DNA from: JAXMCI01 sp046349435
Lineage (GTDB): Bacteria; Pseudomonadota; Alphaproteobacteria; Dongiales; Dongiaceae
Direction of reading: 5' to 3'
DNA: 64,000 bases
Assembly (NCBI GenBank): GCA_046349435.1
Contig: JAXMCI010000032.1
Span: forward strand, 20,852 to 84,851
The position numbers and the translations under genes are program-made. The notes under the pieces were generated by a model. That model was not told where the DNA came from. It was given only the letters and a program-made list of their open reading frames with translations, and did no database searches. Every line of letters begins with the position of its first letter. Positions within the stretch are counted from its first letter, which is position 1. Of this stretch, positions 51,609 through 60,095 are shown in pieces.

Positions 51609-51879
51609 GATCCTTGCCCCCTTTTGCTCCCCAACGTGGGTCGTTGCCGTCGCCGCCGCGCAGCCGGGCGAGGATCGCCCGGACGGCCCGGCCGCGGCGC
51701 GGTTCAGTCGACGAGCCAGTGCGCCGGTCGGCTCATTTCAGATTGTAAAACAAGTCGACCTACACGTTTCAGCGATAGTAGGCACGGGACAATCGTCCTG
51801 TGAATAGGAAAAAACCGATGACCTTTCGGCACCGCCCGACCACCACCCCGGCCGCCACCGCTGGACCGCCGCCGCCCGA
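51609..51879. other. Promoter-bearing gap upstream of the sugar ABC operon
   Basis: This 271-base gap separates two minus-strand genes. The part around 51725-51830 is relatively AT-rich (GATTGTAAAACAAGT; GAATAGGAAAAAACC) and is the likely promoter area for the binding-protein gene. I see no coding sequence or clear operator in it. Confidence 0.4.
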
Positions 51880-52065
51880 TCAGGAGCTGCGGAACAGCGC
51901 GGCCGCGCCGGCGCGGTGGGCCTCCTTGGCGGCGATCTTGGCGCGGGCGCGCCCGATCTCCGCTTCCAGCCCGGCGATGTAGTCCTTGAGCTCGGCGACC
52001 GACATGCCGTCCAGGTCCCTCGGCTTGACCGCCTTCTTCTGCGGTTCCAGATCGTCCGTATCCAT
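51880..52065 (-). CDS. DUF1192-family small protein
   Basis: This 61-aa protein starts MDTDDLEPQKKAVKPRDLDG and has MSVAELKDYIAGLEAEIGRA, the DUF1192 signature. It ends with a short Ala-rich helix, and RAKIAAKE suggests a coiled coil. DUF1192 proteins are short alphaproteobacterial proteins of unknown role, often found next to a quinone oxidoreductase, as here. Confidence 0.85.
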   Translation of the reverse strand: MDTDDLEPQKKAVKPRDLDGMSVAELKDYIAGLEAEIGRARAKIAAKEAHRAGAAALFRSS

Positions 52066-52164
52066 GTTGGCCCTGCTGGTCTTGTTCGCGGCGGAGGATC
52101 AGCATAAACCAGCGGCCGCGACCCGCCCAACCCCATGCCCCAACCCCACGCCGGAGTGCGCCCC

Positions 52165-53172
52165 ATGAGCCTGCCCGACCGGATGACCGCGATCGAGATC
52201 GTCAAGCCGGGCGGCCCGGAGGTGCTGGTGCCGGGCGAGCGCCCGGTGCCGCGGCCCGGCGAGGGCGAGCTGCTCGTCAAGGTCGCCGCCGCCGGGGTCA
52301 ACCGGCCCGACGTGCTGCAGCGCAAGGGCGGCTACAACCCGCCGCCGGGCGCGACCGACATCCCCGGGCTGGAGATCGCCGGCACGGTGGTCGCGGCGGG
52401 ACCCGGGACCGCCGGCTGGCGGGTCGGCGACCCGGTGACGGCGCTGGTCGCCGGCGGCGGCTACGCCGAGTATTGCCTGGCGCCGGCGCCGCAATGCCTG
52501 CCGCTCCCGGCCGGCTACGACATGGTCCGCGCCGCCGCCCTGCCGGAAACCTTCTTCACCGTCTGGACCAACGTCTTCGAGCGCGGCCGCCTGGGCGCCG
52601 GCGAGAGCCTGCTGGTGCATGGCGGCTCCAGCGGCATCGGCACCACGGCGATCCAGCTCGGCCGCGCCTTCGGCGCCCGCGTGCTGGCCACCGCCGGCAG
52701 CCCGGAGAAGTGCGAGGCGTGCCGCCGGCTCGGCGCCGACCGCGCCATCGACTACCGGCGCGAGGACTTCGTCGCGGTGGTCGCCGAGGCGACGGGCGGC
52801 AAGGGGGTGGACGTCATCCTCGACATGGTCGGCGGCGACTACATCCCGCGCAACCTCGCCTGCCTGGCGCTCGAGGGGCGGCTGGTGCAGATCGCCTTCC
52901 TCTCCGGCTCGAAGCAGGAGATCGACCTGCTGCCGCTGATGATGAAGCGGCAGACCATCACCGGCTCGACGCTGCGGCCGCGCTCGGTCGCCCAGAAGGG
53001 GGCGATCGCCACGGCGCTGCGCGACAAGGTGTGGCCGCTGCTCGATGCCGGCCGGGTCGCCCCGGTGATCCACGCCACCCTGCCGCTGGCCAGGGCCGCC
53101 GACGCCCACCGGTTGATGGAATCGAGCGCCCATATCGGCAAGATCGTGCTCGAGGTCGCCGCCGCCGGCTGA
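52165..53172 (+). CDS. NAD(P)H:quinone oxidoreductase, zeta-crystallin type
   Basis: This 335-aa medium-chain dehydrogenase lacks the zinc ligands of alcohol dehydrogenases and matches the QOR/TP53I3-like class. It shows KVAAAGVNRPDVLQRKG, PGLEIAGTVVAAG, ALVAGGGYAEY, the cofactor loop LLVHGGSSGIGTTAIQLGRA and DVILDMVGGDYIPRNL. ATG 52165 is used because MTAIEIVKPGGPEVL follows closely. It is divergent from the DUF1192 gene. Confidence 0.92.
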   Translation: MSLPDRMTAIEIVKPGGPEVLVPGERPVPRPGEGELLVKVAAAGVNRPDVLQRKGGYNPPPGATDIPGLEIAGTVVAAGPGTAGWRVGDPVTALVAGGGYAEYCLAPAPQCLPLPAGYDMVRAAALPETFFTVWTNVFERGRLGAGESLLVHGGSSGIGTTAIQLGRAFGARVLATAGSPEKCEACRRLGADRAIDYRREDFVAVVAEATGGKGVDVILDMVGGDYIPRNLACLALEGRLVQIAFLSGSKQEIDLLPLMMKRQTITGSTLRPRSVAQKGAIATALRDKVWPLLDAGRVAPVIHATLPLARAADAHRLMESSAHIGKIVLEVAAAG

Positions 53173-53349
53173 GCGCCGGGCCGGAACCGGGCGTGAGCCG
53201 GCCCGCCCGACGGCTCCGGTTTCTCTTCCCCGCAGCGGCCGAGGTGCCTATATAGGAGCCATTCCCGTCCATCCTGATCTGGTCGCGGACCGGTCGCCGG
53301 CGGGTCCACCACTAGCCCCGCTCGTGCCGCGCGTCCCCGAGGAGAGGTC

Positions 53350-53997
53350 ATGCCCCAGCCGCTCATGCCGAAGGCCACCGCCGTCTGGCTGGTCGAGAAC
53401 ACCACCCTGTCGTTCCAGCAGATCGCCGATTTCTGCGGCCTGCATCCGCTGGAGATCCAGGGCATCGCCGATGGCGAGGTGGCGATCGGCATCGTCGGGC
53501 TCGACCCGACGACGAACGGCCAGCTGACCAAGGAGGAGATCGTCCGGTGCGAGGCCGACAGGGCCGCCCGCCTGGTCATGGCCAAGCATGACATCCCGCT
53601 GCCGGCGCCGCGGACCAAGGGGCCGCGCTACACGCCGGTGTCGAAGCGGCAGGACAAGCCGGACGCGGTGGCGTGGCTGGTCCGCCACCACCCCGAGCTG
53701 AGCGACGCGCAGATCTCCAAGCTGATCGGCACGACCAAGCAGACCATCGCGGCGGTGCGCGACCGGACCCACTGGAACTCGCCCAACCTGCGGCCGCGCG
53801 ACCCGGTGCTGCTCGGGCTGTGCAGCCAGAGCGACCTCAACAGCACCGTGCTGAAGGCCCGCCGCGCGCTCGAGAAGACGACCGGCGGGCGCCCTGCGGA
53901 GCCGGCCGAGGAGCCGGCGCCGCCGGCCCCGGCCAAGCCGACCCTGCCGGGAGGCTTCGACATCAGCGCCTTCATGCCGAAGCCGGCCCAGAAGTAG
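53350..53997 (+). CDS. trcR: DUF1013 family cell-cycle transcription regulator TrcR
   Basis: This 215-aa protein starts MPQPLMPKATAVWLVENTTL and has SFQQIADFCGLHPLEIQGIADGE (in part), KRQDKPDAVAWLVRHHPEL and IGTTKQTIAAVRDRTHWNSPN, two helix-turn-helix-like modules. DUF1013 proteins are almost confined to Alphaproteobacteria; the Caulobacter member TrcR travels with RNA polymerase and controls the cell cycle. A Pro/Ala linker leads to a short conserved C-terminus GGFDISAFMPK. GAGGAGAGGTC precedes the ATG. Confidence 0.92.
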   Translation: MPQPLMPKATAVWLVENTTLSFQQIADFCGLHPLEIQGIADGEVAIGIVGLDPTTNGQLTKEEIVRCEADRAARLVMAKHDIPLPAPRTKGPRYTPVSKRQDKPDAVAWLVRHHPELSDAQISKLIGTTKQTIAAVRDRTHWNSPNLRPRDPVLLGLCSQSDLNSTVLKARRALEKTTGGRPAEPAEEPAPPAPAKPTLPGGFDISAFMPKPAQK

Positions 53998-54084
53998 CCG
54001 GCGCCGGCACAGGCCGGTGCCCGGCTCGAGGCCGGGCATGACGCGGGTGGCCGGGACGCGGGAATCGGGCCGGCGCGTGCCCGA

Positions 54085-54426
54085 TCACGGGGCGCCGGGC
54101 GCGCTGCAATAGATGCCGTAGAGAGTCTCCAGCACAGCCCGGACCGCCGGGCTGGCGAGCGAATAGTAGATCGTCTGCCCGTCCCGCCGGGTCCGGACCA
54201 GGGCCTGCAGGCGCATCTTCGCCAGGTGCTGCGACAGGGCGGACTGGCTGAGCCCGGCGATCTCCGCGAGCTCCCCGACCGAGCGCTCCCCTTCGAGCAG
54301 GTGGCAGAGAACCAGCAGCCGCTTGGCGTTCGCCATCGAGGCGAGCAGCGCCGCAGCCTCCTCGGCCCGGGCTTCGAGCACCTCGAGCGGCGGCTTGGCG
54401 ACGGCGGCCTCGGCTTGCGTTTTCAT
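54085..54426 (-). CDS. bigR: ArsR-family sulfide-responsive repressor, BigR/SqrR-like
   Basis: This protein of about 113 aa is a winged-helix repressor: ALLASMANAKRLLVLCHLLEGERSVGELAEI (in part), LSQSALSQHLAKMRLQALV for the recognition helix, and DGQTIYYSLASPAVRAVLETL. Cys in VLCHLL and in GIYCSA are placed like the two redox cysteines of BigR/SqrR that sense persulfide. ATG 54426 is preferred because the in-frame ATGs at 54435 and 54465 overlap the operator palindrome or its promoter. It is divergent from the sulfide operon. Confidence 0.87.
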   Translation of the reverse strand: MKTQAEAAVAKPPLEVLEARAEEAAALLASMANAKRLLVLCHLLEGERSVGELAEIAGLSQSALSQHLAKMRLQALVRTRRDGQTIYYSLASPAVRAVLETLYGIYCSAPGAP

Positions 54427-54433
54427 GCTTGAC

Positions 54434-54453
54434 ATATTAGCAAGTTCGAATAT
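54434..54453. promoter_or_regulatory. Operator palindrome of the BigR-like repressor
   Basis: ATATTAG (54434-54440) and CGAATAT (54447-54453) form an inverted repeat around CAAGTT with one mismatch. It lies between the divergent regulator and the sulfide operon. TATAAT is visible on the minus strand beside it (54451-54456), so bound repressor would cover the promoters of both directions. Confidence 0.68.
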
Positions 54454-54482
54454 TATAAACAACATAAATGTTGGAGGTCGTC

Positions 54483-54701
54483 ATGGCCAATGTCGGTTCC
54501 CTCGATCGCGCGCTCCGGGTGGTGCTCGGGCTCGTCCTCATCGCACTCATGGTCATTCCCGCGACGGCCCAGTCCCTGGCCGGCCTGGGCGGGTGGGCCT
54601 GGCTGGTCCCGGCGGTCGGCGTCGTGTTGCTGGTCACCGGTCTCGTCCGCTTCTGCCCAGCTTACAGGCTTCTCGGCATCCGCACCTGCGCGGCGCGCTG
54701 A
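54483..54701 (+). CDS. DUF2892-family small membrane protein
   Basis: This 72-aa protein starts MANVGSLDRALRVVLGLVLI and has two membrane helices, ending with FCPAYRLLGIRTC. This is the DUF2892 pattern (YgaP-type membrane domain). Cys at FCPAY and RTC are conserved and may relay sulfane sulfur. GGAGGTCGTC precedes the ATG. It is the first gene of the BigR-controlled operon. Confidence 0.88.
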   Translation: MANVGSLDRALRVVLGLVLIALMVIPATAQSLAGLGGWAWLVPAVGVVLLVTGLVRFCPAYRLLGIRTCAAR

Positions 54702-54711
54702 GGACGCTGCG

Positions 54712-55143
54712 ATGACCGCCTTCACCCCTCTCGCCTCGCTGCTCGGCGGCGCGCTGATCGGCCTCGCCGCGGTGCTGCTGATGGCGGGCAGCGGCCGCAT
54801 CGCCGGGATCAGCGGCATCACGGCGCGGCTGCTGCCGCCTTACGAGGCGGGCGGCGAGCCGGCCGGCGCCGCCGCGCTGCTGGCCGGGATGATCGTCGCC
54901 CCGCTGCTCGTCCTGGCCGTCACCGGCGCGCCGGTCGCCCAGGCGATGTCCGGCAGCCCAGCGCTGCTGGCCGTCGCCGGGCTGCTGGTCGGCTTCGGCA
55001 CGGTCTGGGGCAATGGCTGCACCAGCGGCCACGGCGTCTGCGGCATCGCGCGCCTGTCGCCGCGCTCGCTGACGGCTACGCTGGTCTTCATGGCCACGGC
55101 AATGGCAACGGTGCTCGTCCTGCGCCATGGGACGGGAGGCTGA
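54712..55143 (+). CDS. YeeE/YedE-family sulfur transporter half (PmpA-like)
   Basis: This 143-aa membrane protein has four predicted helices and the motif FGTVWGNGCTSGHGVCGIARLSPRS near residues 97-121 (quoted in part), which carries the two Cys of YeeE-type thiosulfate channels. Together with the next gene it forms one split YeeE/YedE unit. It starts ten bases after the DUF2892 gene. Confidence 0.88.
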   Translation: MTAFTPLASLLGGALIGLAAVLLMAGSGRIAGISGITARLLPPYEAGGEPAGAAALLAGMIVAPLLVLAVTGAPVAQAMSGSPALLAVAGLLVGFGTVWGNGCTSGHGVCGIARLSPRSLTATLVFMATAMATVLVLRHGTGG

Positions 55144-55144
55144 G

Positions 55145-55606
55145 ATGGCGCTCCTCGTCCAGTTCGTCGCCGGCCTGATCTTCGGCCTCGGCCTGATCGT
55201 CTCCGGCATGGTGAACCCGGCCAAGGTGCTCAACTTCCTCGACCTCGCGGGCCCCTGGGATCCCAGCCTCGCCTTCGTGATGGGCGGCGCGCTCGTCGTC
55301 ACCGCCATCGGCTACCGGCTCGTGCTGCGGCAGCCGCGGCCGCTGCTGGCGGATTCCTTCCGCCTGCCGACAGCCCGGCGGATCGATGCCCGCGTCATCG
55401 TCGGGCCGGCGATCTTCGGCATCGGCTGGGGCCTCGCCGGCCTCTGCCCCGGCCCGGCGATCACCTCGCTCGGCATCGGCTCGCCGGGGATCCTGGCATT
55501 CGTTCCCGCCATGCTGGTCGGCATGGCCGCCGCCCGCCGGCTGCTCGCCGGCCGCGCCAGCTCGGGCGCCCCGGCGTCGCCCACGCTGCAAAGGAGGCAT
55601 CCATGA
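55145..55606 (+). CDS. YeeE/YedE-family sulfur transporter half (PmpB-like, DUF6691)
   Basis: This 153-aa membrane protein shows FGLGLIVSGMVNPAKVLNFLD and FGIGWGLAGLCPGPAITSLG (residues near 13-33 and 105-124), the conserved motifs of the second half, with the key Cys in GLCPGP. ATG 55145 follows the previous stop by one base. It should pair with the upstream half to move thiosulfate or sulfane sulfur. Confidence 0.88.
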   Translation: MALLVQFVAGLIFGLGLIVSGMVNPAKVLNFLDLAGPWDPSLAFVMGGALVVTAIGYRLVLRQPRPLLADSFRLPTARRIDARVIVGPAIFGIGWGLAGLCPGPAITSLGIGSPGILAFVPAMLVGMAAARRLLAGRASSGAPASPTLQRRHP

Positions 55607-56496
55607 ACGTCGCCGCTTCGCCGGTCGACCTGACGGTCAGGCCGGAGGTCACCGCGTTCTTCGACGCGCCGACCAACACGATCAGCTACATCGTCAGGGA
55701 TCCCGGCTCGAAGGCCTGCGCCGTCATCGACAGCGTCAGGGACATCGACTACGCCGCCGGGCGCATCTCATCCAGGTCGGCCGACGCGATCGTCGCCGAC
55801 ATCCGCCGGCGCGGCCTCGCGCTCGAATGGCTGATCGAGACGCACGTCCATGCCGACCACCTCTCGGCGGCGCCCTATATCCGCGAACGGCTCGGCGGCC
55901 GCATCGGCATCGGCGACCGCATCGCCGTCGTCCAGGAGACCTTCGGCACGCTGTTCGCCGAGGGCCCGGAGTTCCGTCGCGACGGCAGCCAGTTCGACCA
56001 CCTGTTCGCCGACGGCGAGAGCTACCGGATCGGCGGCATGACGGCGGTGGCGCTGCACACCCCCGGCCACACGCCGGCCTGCATGACGCACGTCGTCGGC
56101 GACGCCGCCTTCGTCGGCGACACGCTGTTCATGCCGGACGGCGGCACGGCGCGGGCCGACTTCCCTGGCGGCGACGCGCAGACCCTGTTCCGCTCGATCA
56201 AGCGGCTGCTGGCCCTGCCGCCAGAGACGCGGCTCTTCATGTGCCACGACTACGGTCCGAACGGCCGCGAGATCCGCTGGGAGACGACCGTCGGCGAGCA
56301 GCGCGCCTACAACATCCACGTGCATGACGGCATCGGCGAGGCGGAGTTCGTCGCCATGCGCACCGCCCGCGACAAGACGCTCGACATGCCGCGCCTGATC
56401 ATCCCCTCGATCCAGGTCAACATGCGCGCCGGCGCCCTGCCGCCGGCCGATGCCGCCGGCCGGCACTTCCTGAAGGTGCCGGTCAACGCGCTCTGA
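55603..56496 (+). CDS. Blh-type metallo-beta-lactamase-fold persulfide dioxygenase
   Basis: This 297-aa protein has the metal motif THVHADHLSAAPYI near residue 82, the His in LHTPGHTPACMTHV, the Asp in FVGDTLFMPDGGTARAD and a late His in FMCHDYGPNGRE. The single-iron persulfide dioxygenase family (ETHE1/Blh) uses the two His and one Asp of this set. It would oxidise glutathione persulfide to sulfite. The start overlaps the preceding stop by four bases and follows AAAGGAGGC. Confidence 0.9.
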   Translation: MNVAASPVDLTVRPEVTAFFDAPTNTISYIVRDPGSKACAVIDSVRDIDYAAGRISSRSADAIVADIRRRGLALEWLIETHVHADHLSAAPYIRERLGGRIGIGDRIAVVQETFGTLFAEGPEFRRDGSQFDHLFADGESYRIGGMTAVALHTPGHTPACMTHVVGDAAFVGDTLFMPDGGTARADFPGGDAQTLFRSIKRLLALPPETRLFMCHDYGPNGREIRWETTVGEQRAYNIHVHDGIGEAEFVAMRTARDKTLDMPRLIIPSIQVNMRAGALPPADAAGRHFLKVPVNAL

Positions 56497-56530
56497 GACG
56501 GCCGTGCCGAGACCTCGCCGGATCCCTGCC

Positions 56531-57325
56531 ATGATCGCCACCTCGGACCTCCTCGCCGTCGGTTCCGGCGCGCTGGTCGGCTTCATCCTCGGCCTGATCG
56601 GCGGCGGCGGCTCGATCCTCGCCGTGCCGCTGCTCGTCTACGTCGTCGGCGTCGCCTCGCCGCATGTCGCGATCGGGACCAGCGCCGTGGCCGTGGCGGT
56701 CAGCGCCGCCGCGAACCTGGCGGGCCATGCCCGGGCGGGCAACGTCAAGTGGCCCTGCGCCCTGGTCTTCGCCGCCGCCGGCGTGCTCGGCGCGGCGCTC
56801 GGCTCGCATCTCGGCAAGGCGGTCGACGGCCAGAAGCTGCTCGCCCTGTTCGGCGTGCTGATGCTGGTCATCGCCGGGCTGATGCTGCTGCGGCGCGGCA
56901 GCGCCGGCAACCCGGCGGTGCGGCTGACCCAGGCCAGCGCGCCGCAGCTGCTGCCCCGGCTGCTCGGCTACGGCGCCGGCGTCGGCGCGCTGGCCGGCTT
57001 CTTCGGCATCGGCGGCGGCTTCCTGGTGGTGCCCGGGCTGCTCGCCTCGACGCGCATGCCGCTGCTCTCCGCGATCGGCTCGTCGCTCGTCGCGGTCACC
57101 GCCTTCGGCATCACCACGGCGGTCAGCTACGCGCTCTCCGGCTTCATCGACTGGCGGCTGGTCGCCCTGTTCATCGGCGGCGGGCTGGCCGGCGGCCTGG
57201 CCGGGGCACGGCTGGCCGGCCATCTCGCCAAGCGCAAGGCGGCGCTGGCGCAGATCTTCGCCGGCGTCGTCGCGGTGGTTGGCGCCTATGTCCTATTCCG
57301 CGGGATGGGCGCGCTGATCGGCTAG
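56531..57325 (+). CDS. TauE/SafE-family sulfite exporter
   Basis: This 264-aa membrane protein has the repeated Gly-rich motif LGLIGGGGSILAVPLLVYV near the N-terminus and GFFGIGGGFLVVPGLL in the middle, each beginning a four-helix half. As last gene of the BigR operon it probably exports the sulfite made by the dioxygenase. The start at 56531 (MIATSDLLAVGSGALVG) is preferred to one nine codons upstream. Confidence 0.9.
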   Translation: MIATSDLLAVGSGALVGFILGLIGGGGSILAVPLLVYVVGVASPHVAIGTSAVAVAVSAAANLAGHARAGNVKWPCALVFAAAGVLGAALGSHLGKAVDGQKLLALFGVLMLVIAGLMLLRRGSAGNPAVRLTQASAPQLLPRLLGYGAGVGALAGFFGIGGGFLVVPGLLASTRMPLLSAIGSSLVAVTAFGITTAVSYALSGFIDWRLVALFIGGGLAGGLAGARLAGHLAKRKAALAQIFAGVVAVVGAYVLFRGMGALIG

Positions 57326-57372
57326 CGCGACCAATCGTCCAAGCCGGGCCGCACGGCTTGCCGCGCGCCGGA

Positions 57373-57395
57373 CTGCAACCAGTTCGAGATTGCAG
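57373..57395. repeat. Inverted repeat upstream of cydA
   Basis: CTGCAA (57373-57378) and TTGCAG (57390-57395) form a six-base inverted repeat with an 11-base spacer, about 63-85 bases upstream of cydA. It may be an operator or a weak terminator of the BigR operon; there is no T-run. Confidence 0.3.
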
Positions 57396-57457
57396 CCCGG
57401 CACCGCCGCTGCCACCCTCCGGCCCGTGCCGAGCCCATCCTCACGCCACGAGGAACC

Positions 57458-58888
57458 ATGACCGCCGCCGCGATCGACCTGGCCCGTGCCCAGTTCGCCT
57501 TCACCGTGCTCTGGCACTTCCTGTTCCCGGCCTTCACCATCGGGCTGGCCAGCTACCTCGCGGTGCTCGAGGCGCTGTGGCTGCGCTCAGGCAACCGGCT
57601 CTATCTCGACACCTATCGCTACTGGCTGAAGGTCTTCGCCGTCGCCTTCGCGATGGGCGTCGTCTCCGGCCTGGTGATGTCCTACCAGTTCGGCACCAAC
57701 TGGGCGGTGTTCGCCGATCGCACCGCGCCGGTGCTGGGGCCGCTGCTCGGCTACGAGGTGCTGACCGCCTTCTTCCTCGAGGCCGGCTTCCTCGGCGTCA
57801 TGCTGTTCGGGCTCGACCGGGTCGGGCCACGGCTGCACTTCCTCGCCACCCTGCTGGTCGCCATCGGCACGGTGATCTCCGCCTTCTGGATCCTCGCCGC
57901 CAATTCCTGGATGCAGACGCCGGACGGCTACTCGATCGCCGGCACCGGCCAGTTCGTCCCGGAGAGCTGGTGGCGGATCATCTTCAACCCCTCCTTCCCG
58001 TTCCGCTTCGCGCATACCGTCACCGGCGCCTATCTCACCACCGCGATGATCGTCGGCGCGGTCGGCGCCTACCACCTGCTGCGTGACCGGGACAATCCGC
58101 GCGCCCGGCTGATGTTCTCGATGGCGATGTGGATGGCCACCCTCGTGGCCCCGCTGCAGCTGGTGCTGGGCGACCTGCACGGGGCGAACAGCTACGTCCA
58201 CCAGACCGCCAAGGTGGCGGCGATCGAGGGCGACTTCGAGACGCGCACGCGGATGCCCGCGGTCCTGCTCGGCTGGCCGGACGTCGAGGCCGGGACCACG
58301 CGCTACGAGATCTCGATCCCGGCCCTCGGCAGCCTCTACCTCGCCCACGACATCGATGCCGAGATCAAGGGCCTCGATGCCTTCCCGCGCGACACCTGGC
58401 CGACCGACGTGCCGCTCGTCTTCTTCGCCTTCCGGATCATGGTCGGGCTCGGGCTGCTGATGATCGCGCTGGGCCTGGGCTCGCTCTGGCTGCGGTTCCG
58501 CGGCCGGCTCTACGACAGCCGCTGGCTGCACCGCGCCGCGCTGGCGATGGGACCCTCCGGTCTGGTCGCGGTCAGCGCCGGCTGGACGGTGACCGAGGCC
58601 GGCCGGCAGCCCTTCACCGTCTACGGCCTGCTGCGCACGGCCGAGAGCGTCTCGCCGATCGCCGCGCCCGCGGTGGCGGTCTCGCTCGCCGCCTTCGCCC
58701 TCGTCTACTTCGTCGTCTTCGGCGCCGGCATCTGGTACCTGCTCCACCTCTTCCGCCAGCCGCCGCAGCCGCACGAGGAGGGGCCGCCGCCCGGCGTGCC
58801 GGTGCGCACCGCCGGCATCACCCCGGCGCCGGCGCTGGCCGACCGCCCGGCCGGCGCCTCGAGCCGGCTCGGCCAGCCCGCGGAGTAG
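57458..58888 (+). CDS. cydA: Cytochrome bd-type (CIO) ubiquinol oxidase subunit I
   Basis: This 476-aa subunit starts DLARAQFAFTVLWHFLFPAFTIG with the haem-ligand His. GVVSGLVMSYQFGTNWAVF and GYEVLTAFFLEAGFLGVMLFG carry conserved Glu/Met residues. The Q-loop is short, as in cyanide-insensitive oxidases, with no long insertion between helices 6 and 7. AHTVTGAYLTTAMIVGAVGAYH follows at about 185. ACGAGGAACC precedes the ATG. It follows the sulfide operon by 130 bases. Confidence 0.94.
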   Translation: MTAAAIDLARAQFAFTVLWHFLFPAFTIGLASYLAVLEALWLRSGNRLYLDTYRYWLKVFAVAFAMGVVSGLVMSYQFGTNWAVFADRTAPVLGPLLGYEVLTAFFLEAGFLGVMLFGLDRVGPRLHFLATLLVAIGTVISAFWILAANSWMQTPDGYSIAGTGQFVPESWWRIIFNPSFPFRFAHTVTGAYLTTAMIVGAVGAYHLLRDRDNPRARLMFSMAMWMATLVAPLQLVLGDLHGANSYVHQTAKVAAIEGDFETRTRMPAVLLGWPDVEAGTTRYEISIPALGSLYLAHDIDAEIKGLDAFPRDTWPTDVPLVFFAFRIMVGLGLLMIALGLGSLWLRFRGRLYDSRWLHRAALAMGPSGLVAVSAGWTVTEAGRQPFTVYGLLRTAESVSPIAAPAVAVSLAAFALVYFVVFGAGIWYLLHLFRQPPQPHEEGPPPGVPVRTAGITPAPALADRPAGASSRLGQPAE

Positions 58889-58892
58889 CGCC

Positions 58893-59900
58893 ATGGACTA
58901 CCTCACCCTGATCTGGGCCTTCCTGATCGCCACCGCGGTGTTCCTCTACGTGGTGATGGACGGCTTCGACCTCGGCATCGGCATCCTCTTCGCGGCGCTG
59001 CGCCGCCGCGAGGACCGCGACGTCATGGTCAACTCGATCGCCCCGGTGTGGGACGGCAACGAGACCTGGCTGGTGCTCGGCGGCGGCGGCCTGTTCGCCG
59101 TCTTCCCGCTCGCCTATGCGACGATCCTGCCGGCGCTCTACATGCCGCTGATCCTGATGCTGCTGTCCCTGGTCTTCCGCGGCGTCGCCTTCGAGATGCG
59201 CTTCCGGGCGCGCACGCCGTTCGGCCGGCTGTGGTGGGACCGCGCCTTCTCCTGGGGCAGCTACAGCGCGTCCTTCTGCCAGGGCATCGCGCTCGGCGCC
59301 TTCGTGCAGGGCATCAAGGTCGAGAACCGCGCCTATGCTGGCGGCTGGTGGGACTGGCTGACGCCGTTCTCGGTGCTGACCGGCCTGTCGCTGGTCTGCG
59401 GCTATGCCCTGCTCGGCGCCTGCTGGCTGATCTGGAAGACCGAGGGCGAGCTGCAGGCCGAGGCGCGGCGCCTGGCACGGCGGCTTGGGCCGGCAACCGT
59501 CGCCTTCATCGCCGTGGTGTCGCTGGCGATGCTGGCGGTGAGCCCCGCCTTCCGGGACCGCTGGCTCAGCTTCCCGGCGATCGCGCTGGCAGCCCCGGTG
59601 CCACTGCTCGTCGCCCTGCTGGGCTGGCGCCTGCGGCGCGCCGTCGCCGATGGCGGCGAGGTGCTGCCGTTCCTCTGTGCGCTCGGCCTCTTCCTGCTGT
59701 CCTATATCGGGCTCGGCATCAGCATGTGGCCGATGATCGTGCCGCCCTCGGTGACCATCTGGCAGGCCGCCACCCTGCCCGCCAGCCAGCTCTTCCTGCT
59801 GGTCGGCGCCGTCGTGCTGGTGCCGATGGTGCTGGCATATACCGGCTACGTGTACTGGCTGTTCCGCGGCAAGGTCACGGCCGGCACCGGCTACCACTGA
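58893..59900 (+). CDS. cydB: Cytochrome bd-type (CIO) ubiquinol oxidase subunit II
   Basis: This 335-aa membrane subunit starts MDYLTLIWAFLIATAVFLYVVMDGFDLG and has APVWDGNETWLVLGGGGLFAVFP near residue 50 and WGSYSASFCQGIALGAFVQG near 121, typical of CydB (pieces quoted in part). About eight helices are predicted. It begins four bases after cydA. Confidence 0.94.
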   Translation: MDYLTLIWAFLIATAVFLYVVMDGFDLGIGILFAALRRREDRDVMVNSIAPVWDGNETWLVLGGGGLFAVFPLAYATILPALYMPLILMLLSLVFRGVAFEMRFRARTPFGRLWWDRAFSWGSYSASFCQGIALGAFVQGIKVENRAYAGGWWDWLTPFSVLTGLSLVCGYALLGACWLIWKTEGELQAEARRLARRLGPATVAFIAVVSLAMLAVSPAFRDRWLSFPAIALAAPVPLLVALLGWRLRRAVADGGEVLPFLCALGLFLLSYIGLGISMWPMIVPPSVTIWQAATLPASQLFLLVGAVVLVPMVLAYTGYVYWLFRGKVTAGTGYH

Positions 59901-59907
59901 GCAGGCG

Positions 59908-60018
59908 ATGCGTCCGGCGATGCGGCGCCTGCTGTGGTTCCTGCTGCTCTGGGCGGCCGGCGTCGCCGCACTGGCCGCGATCGCGCTGCCGCTGCGCTGG
60001 CTGCTCAAGGGCGCGTGA
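59908..60018 (+). CDS. DUF2474-type small subunit of the bd oxidase
   Basis: This 36-aa protein, too short for most gene finders, starts MRPAMRRLLWFLLLWAAGVA and consists of a single membrane helix with a positive N-terminus (RRLLWF) and a KGA end. Single-helix partners of this size (CydX, CydS, DUF2474) stabilise bd oxidases. It starts seven bases after the cydB stop, with GAGCAGGCG upstream. Confidence 0.75.
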   Translation: MRPAMRRLLWFLLLWAAGVAALAAIALPLRWLLKGA

Positions 60019-60029
60019 CGGCGCCGGGC

Positions 60030-60043
60030 CTGACCTGGATCAA
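60030..60043 (+). promoter_or_regulatory. FNR/Anr-type box upstream of the AhpD-like gene
   Basis: CTGAC-CTGG-ATCAA differs from the FNR consensus TTGAT-N4-ATCAA at two positions, the first of which lies in the outer base. It lies about 53-66 bases upstream of the AhpD-like start, a spacing typical for activation by FNR/FixK proteins. Confidence 0.5.
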
Positions 60044-60095
60044 AGATTGCTGTCCGCGCGGCAGCTAGCCTCGCCGCCATCGCTGGAGGACTCTC

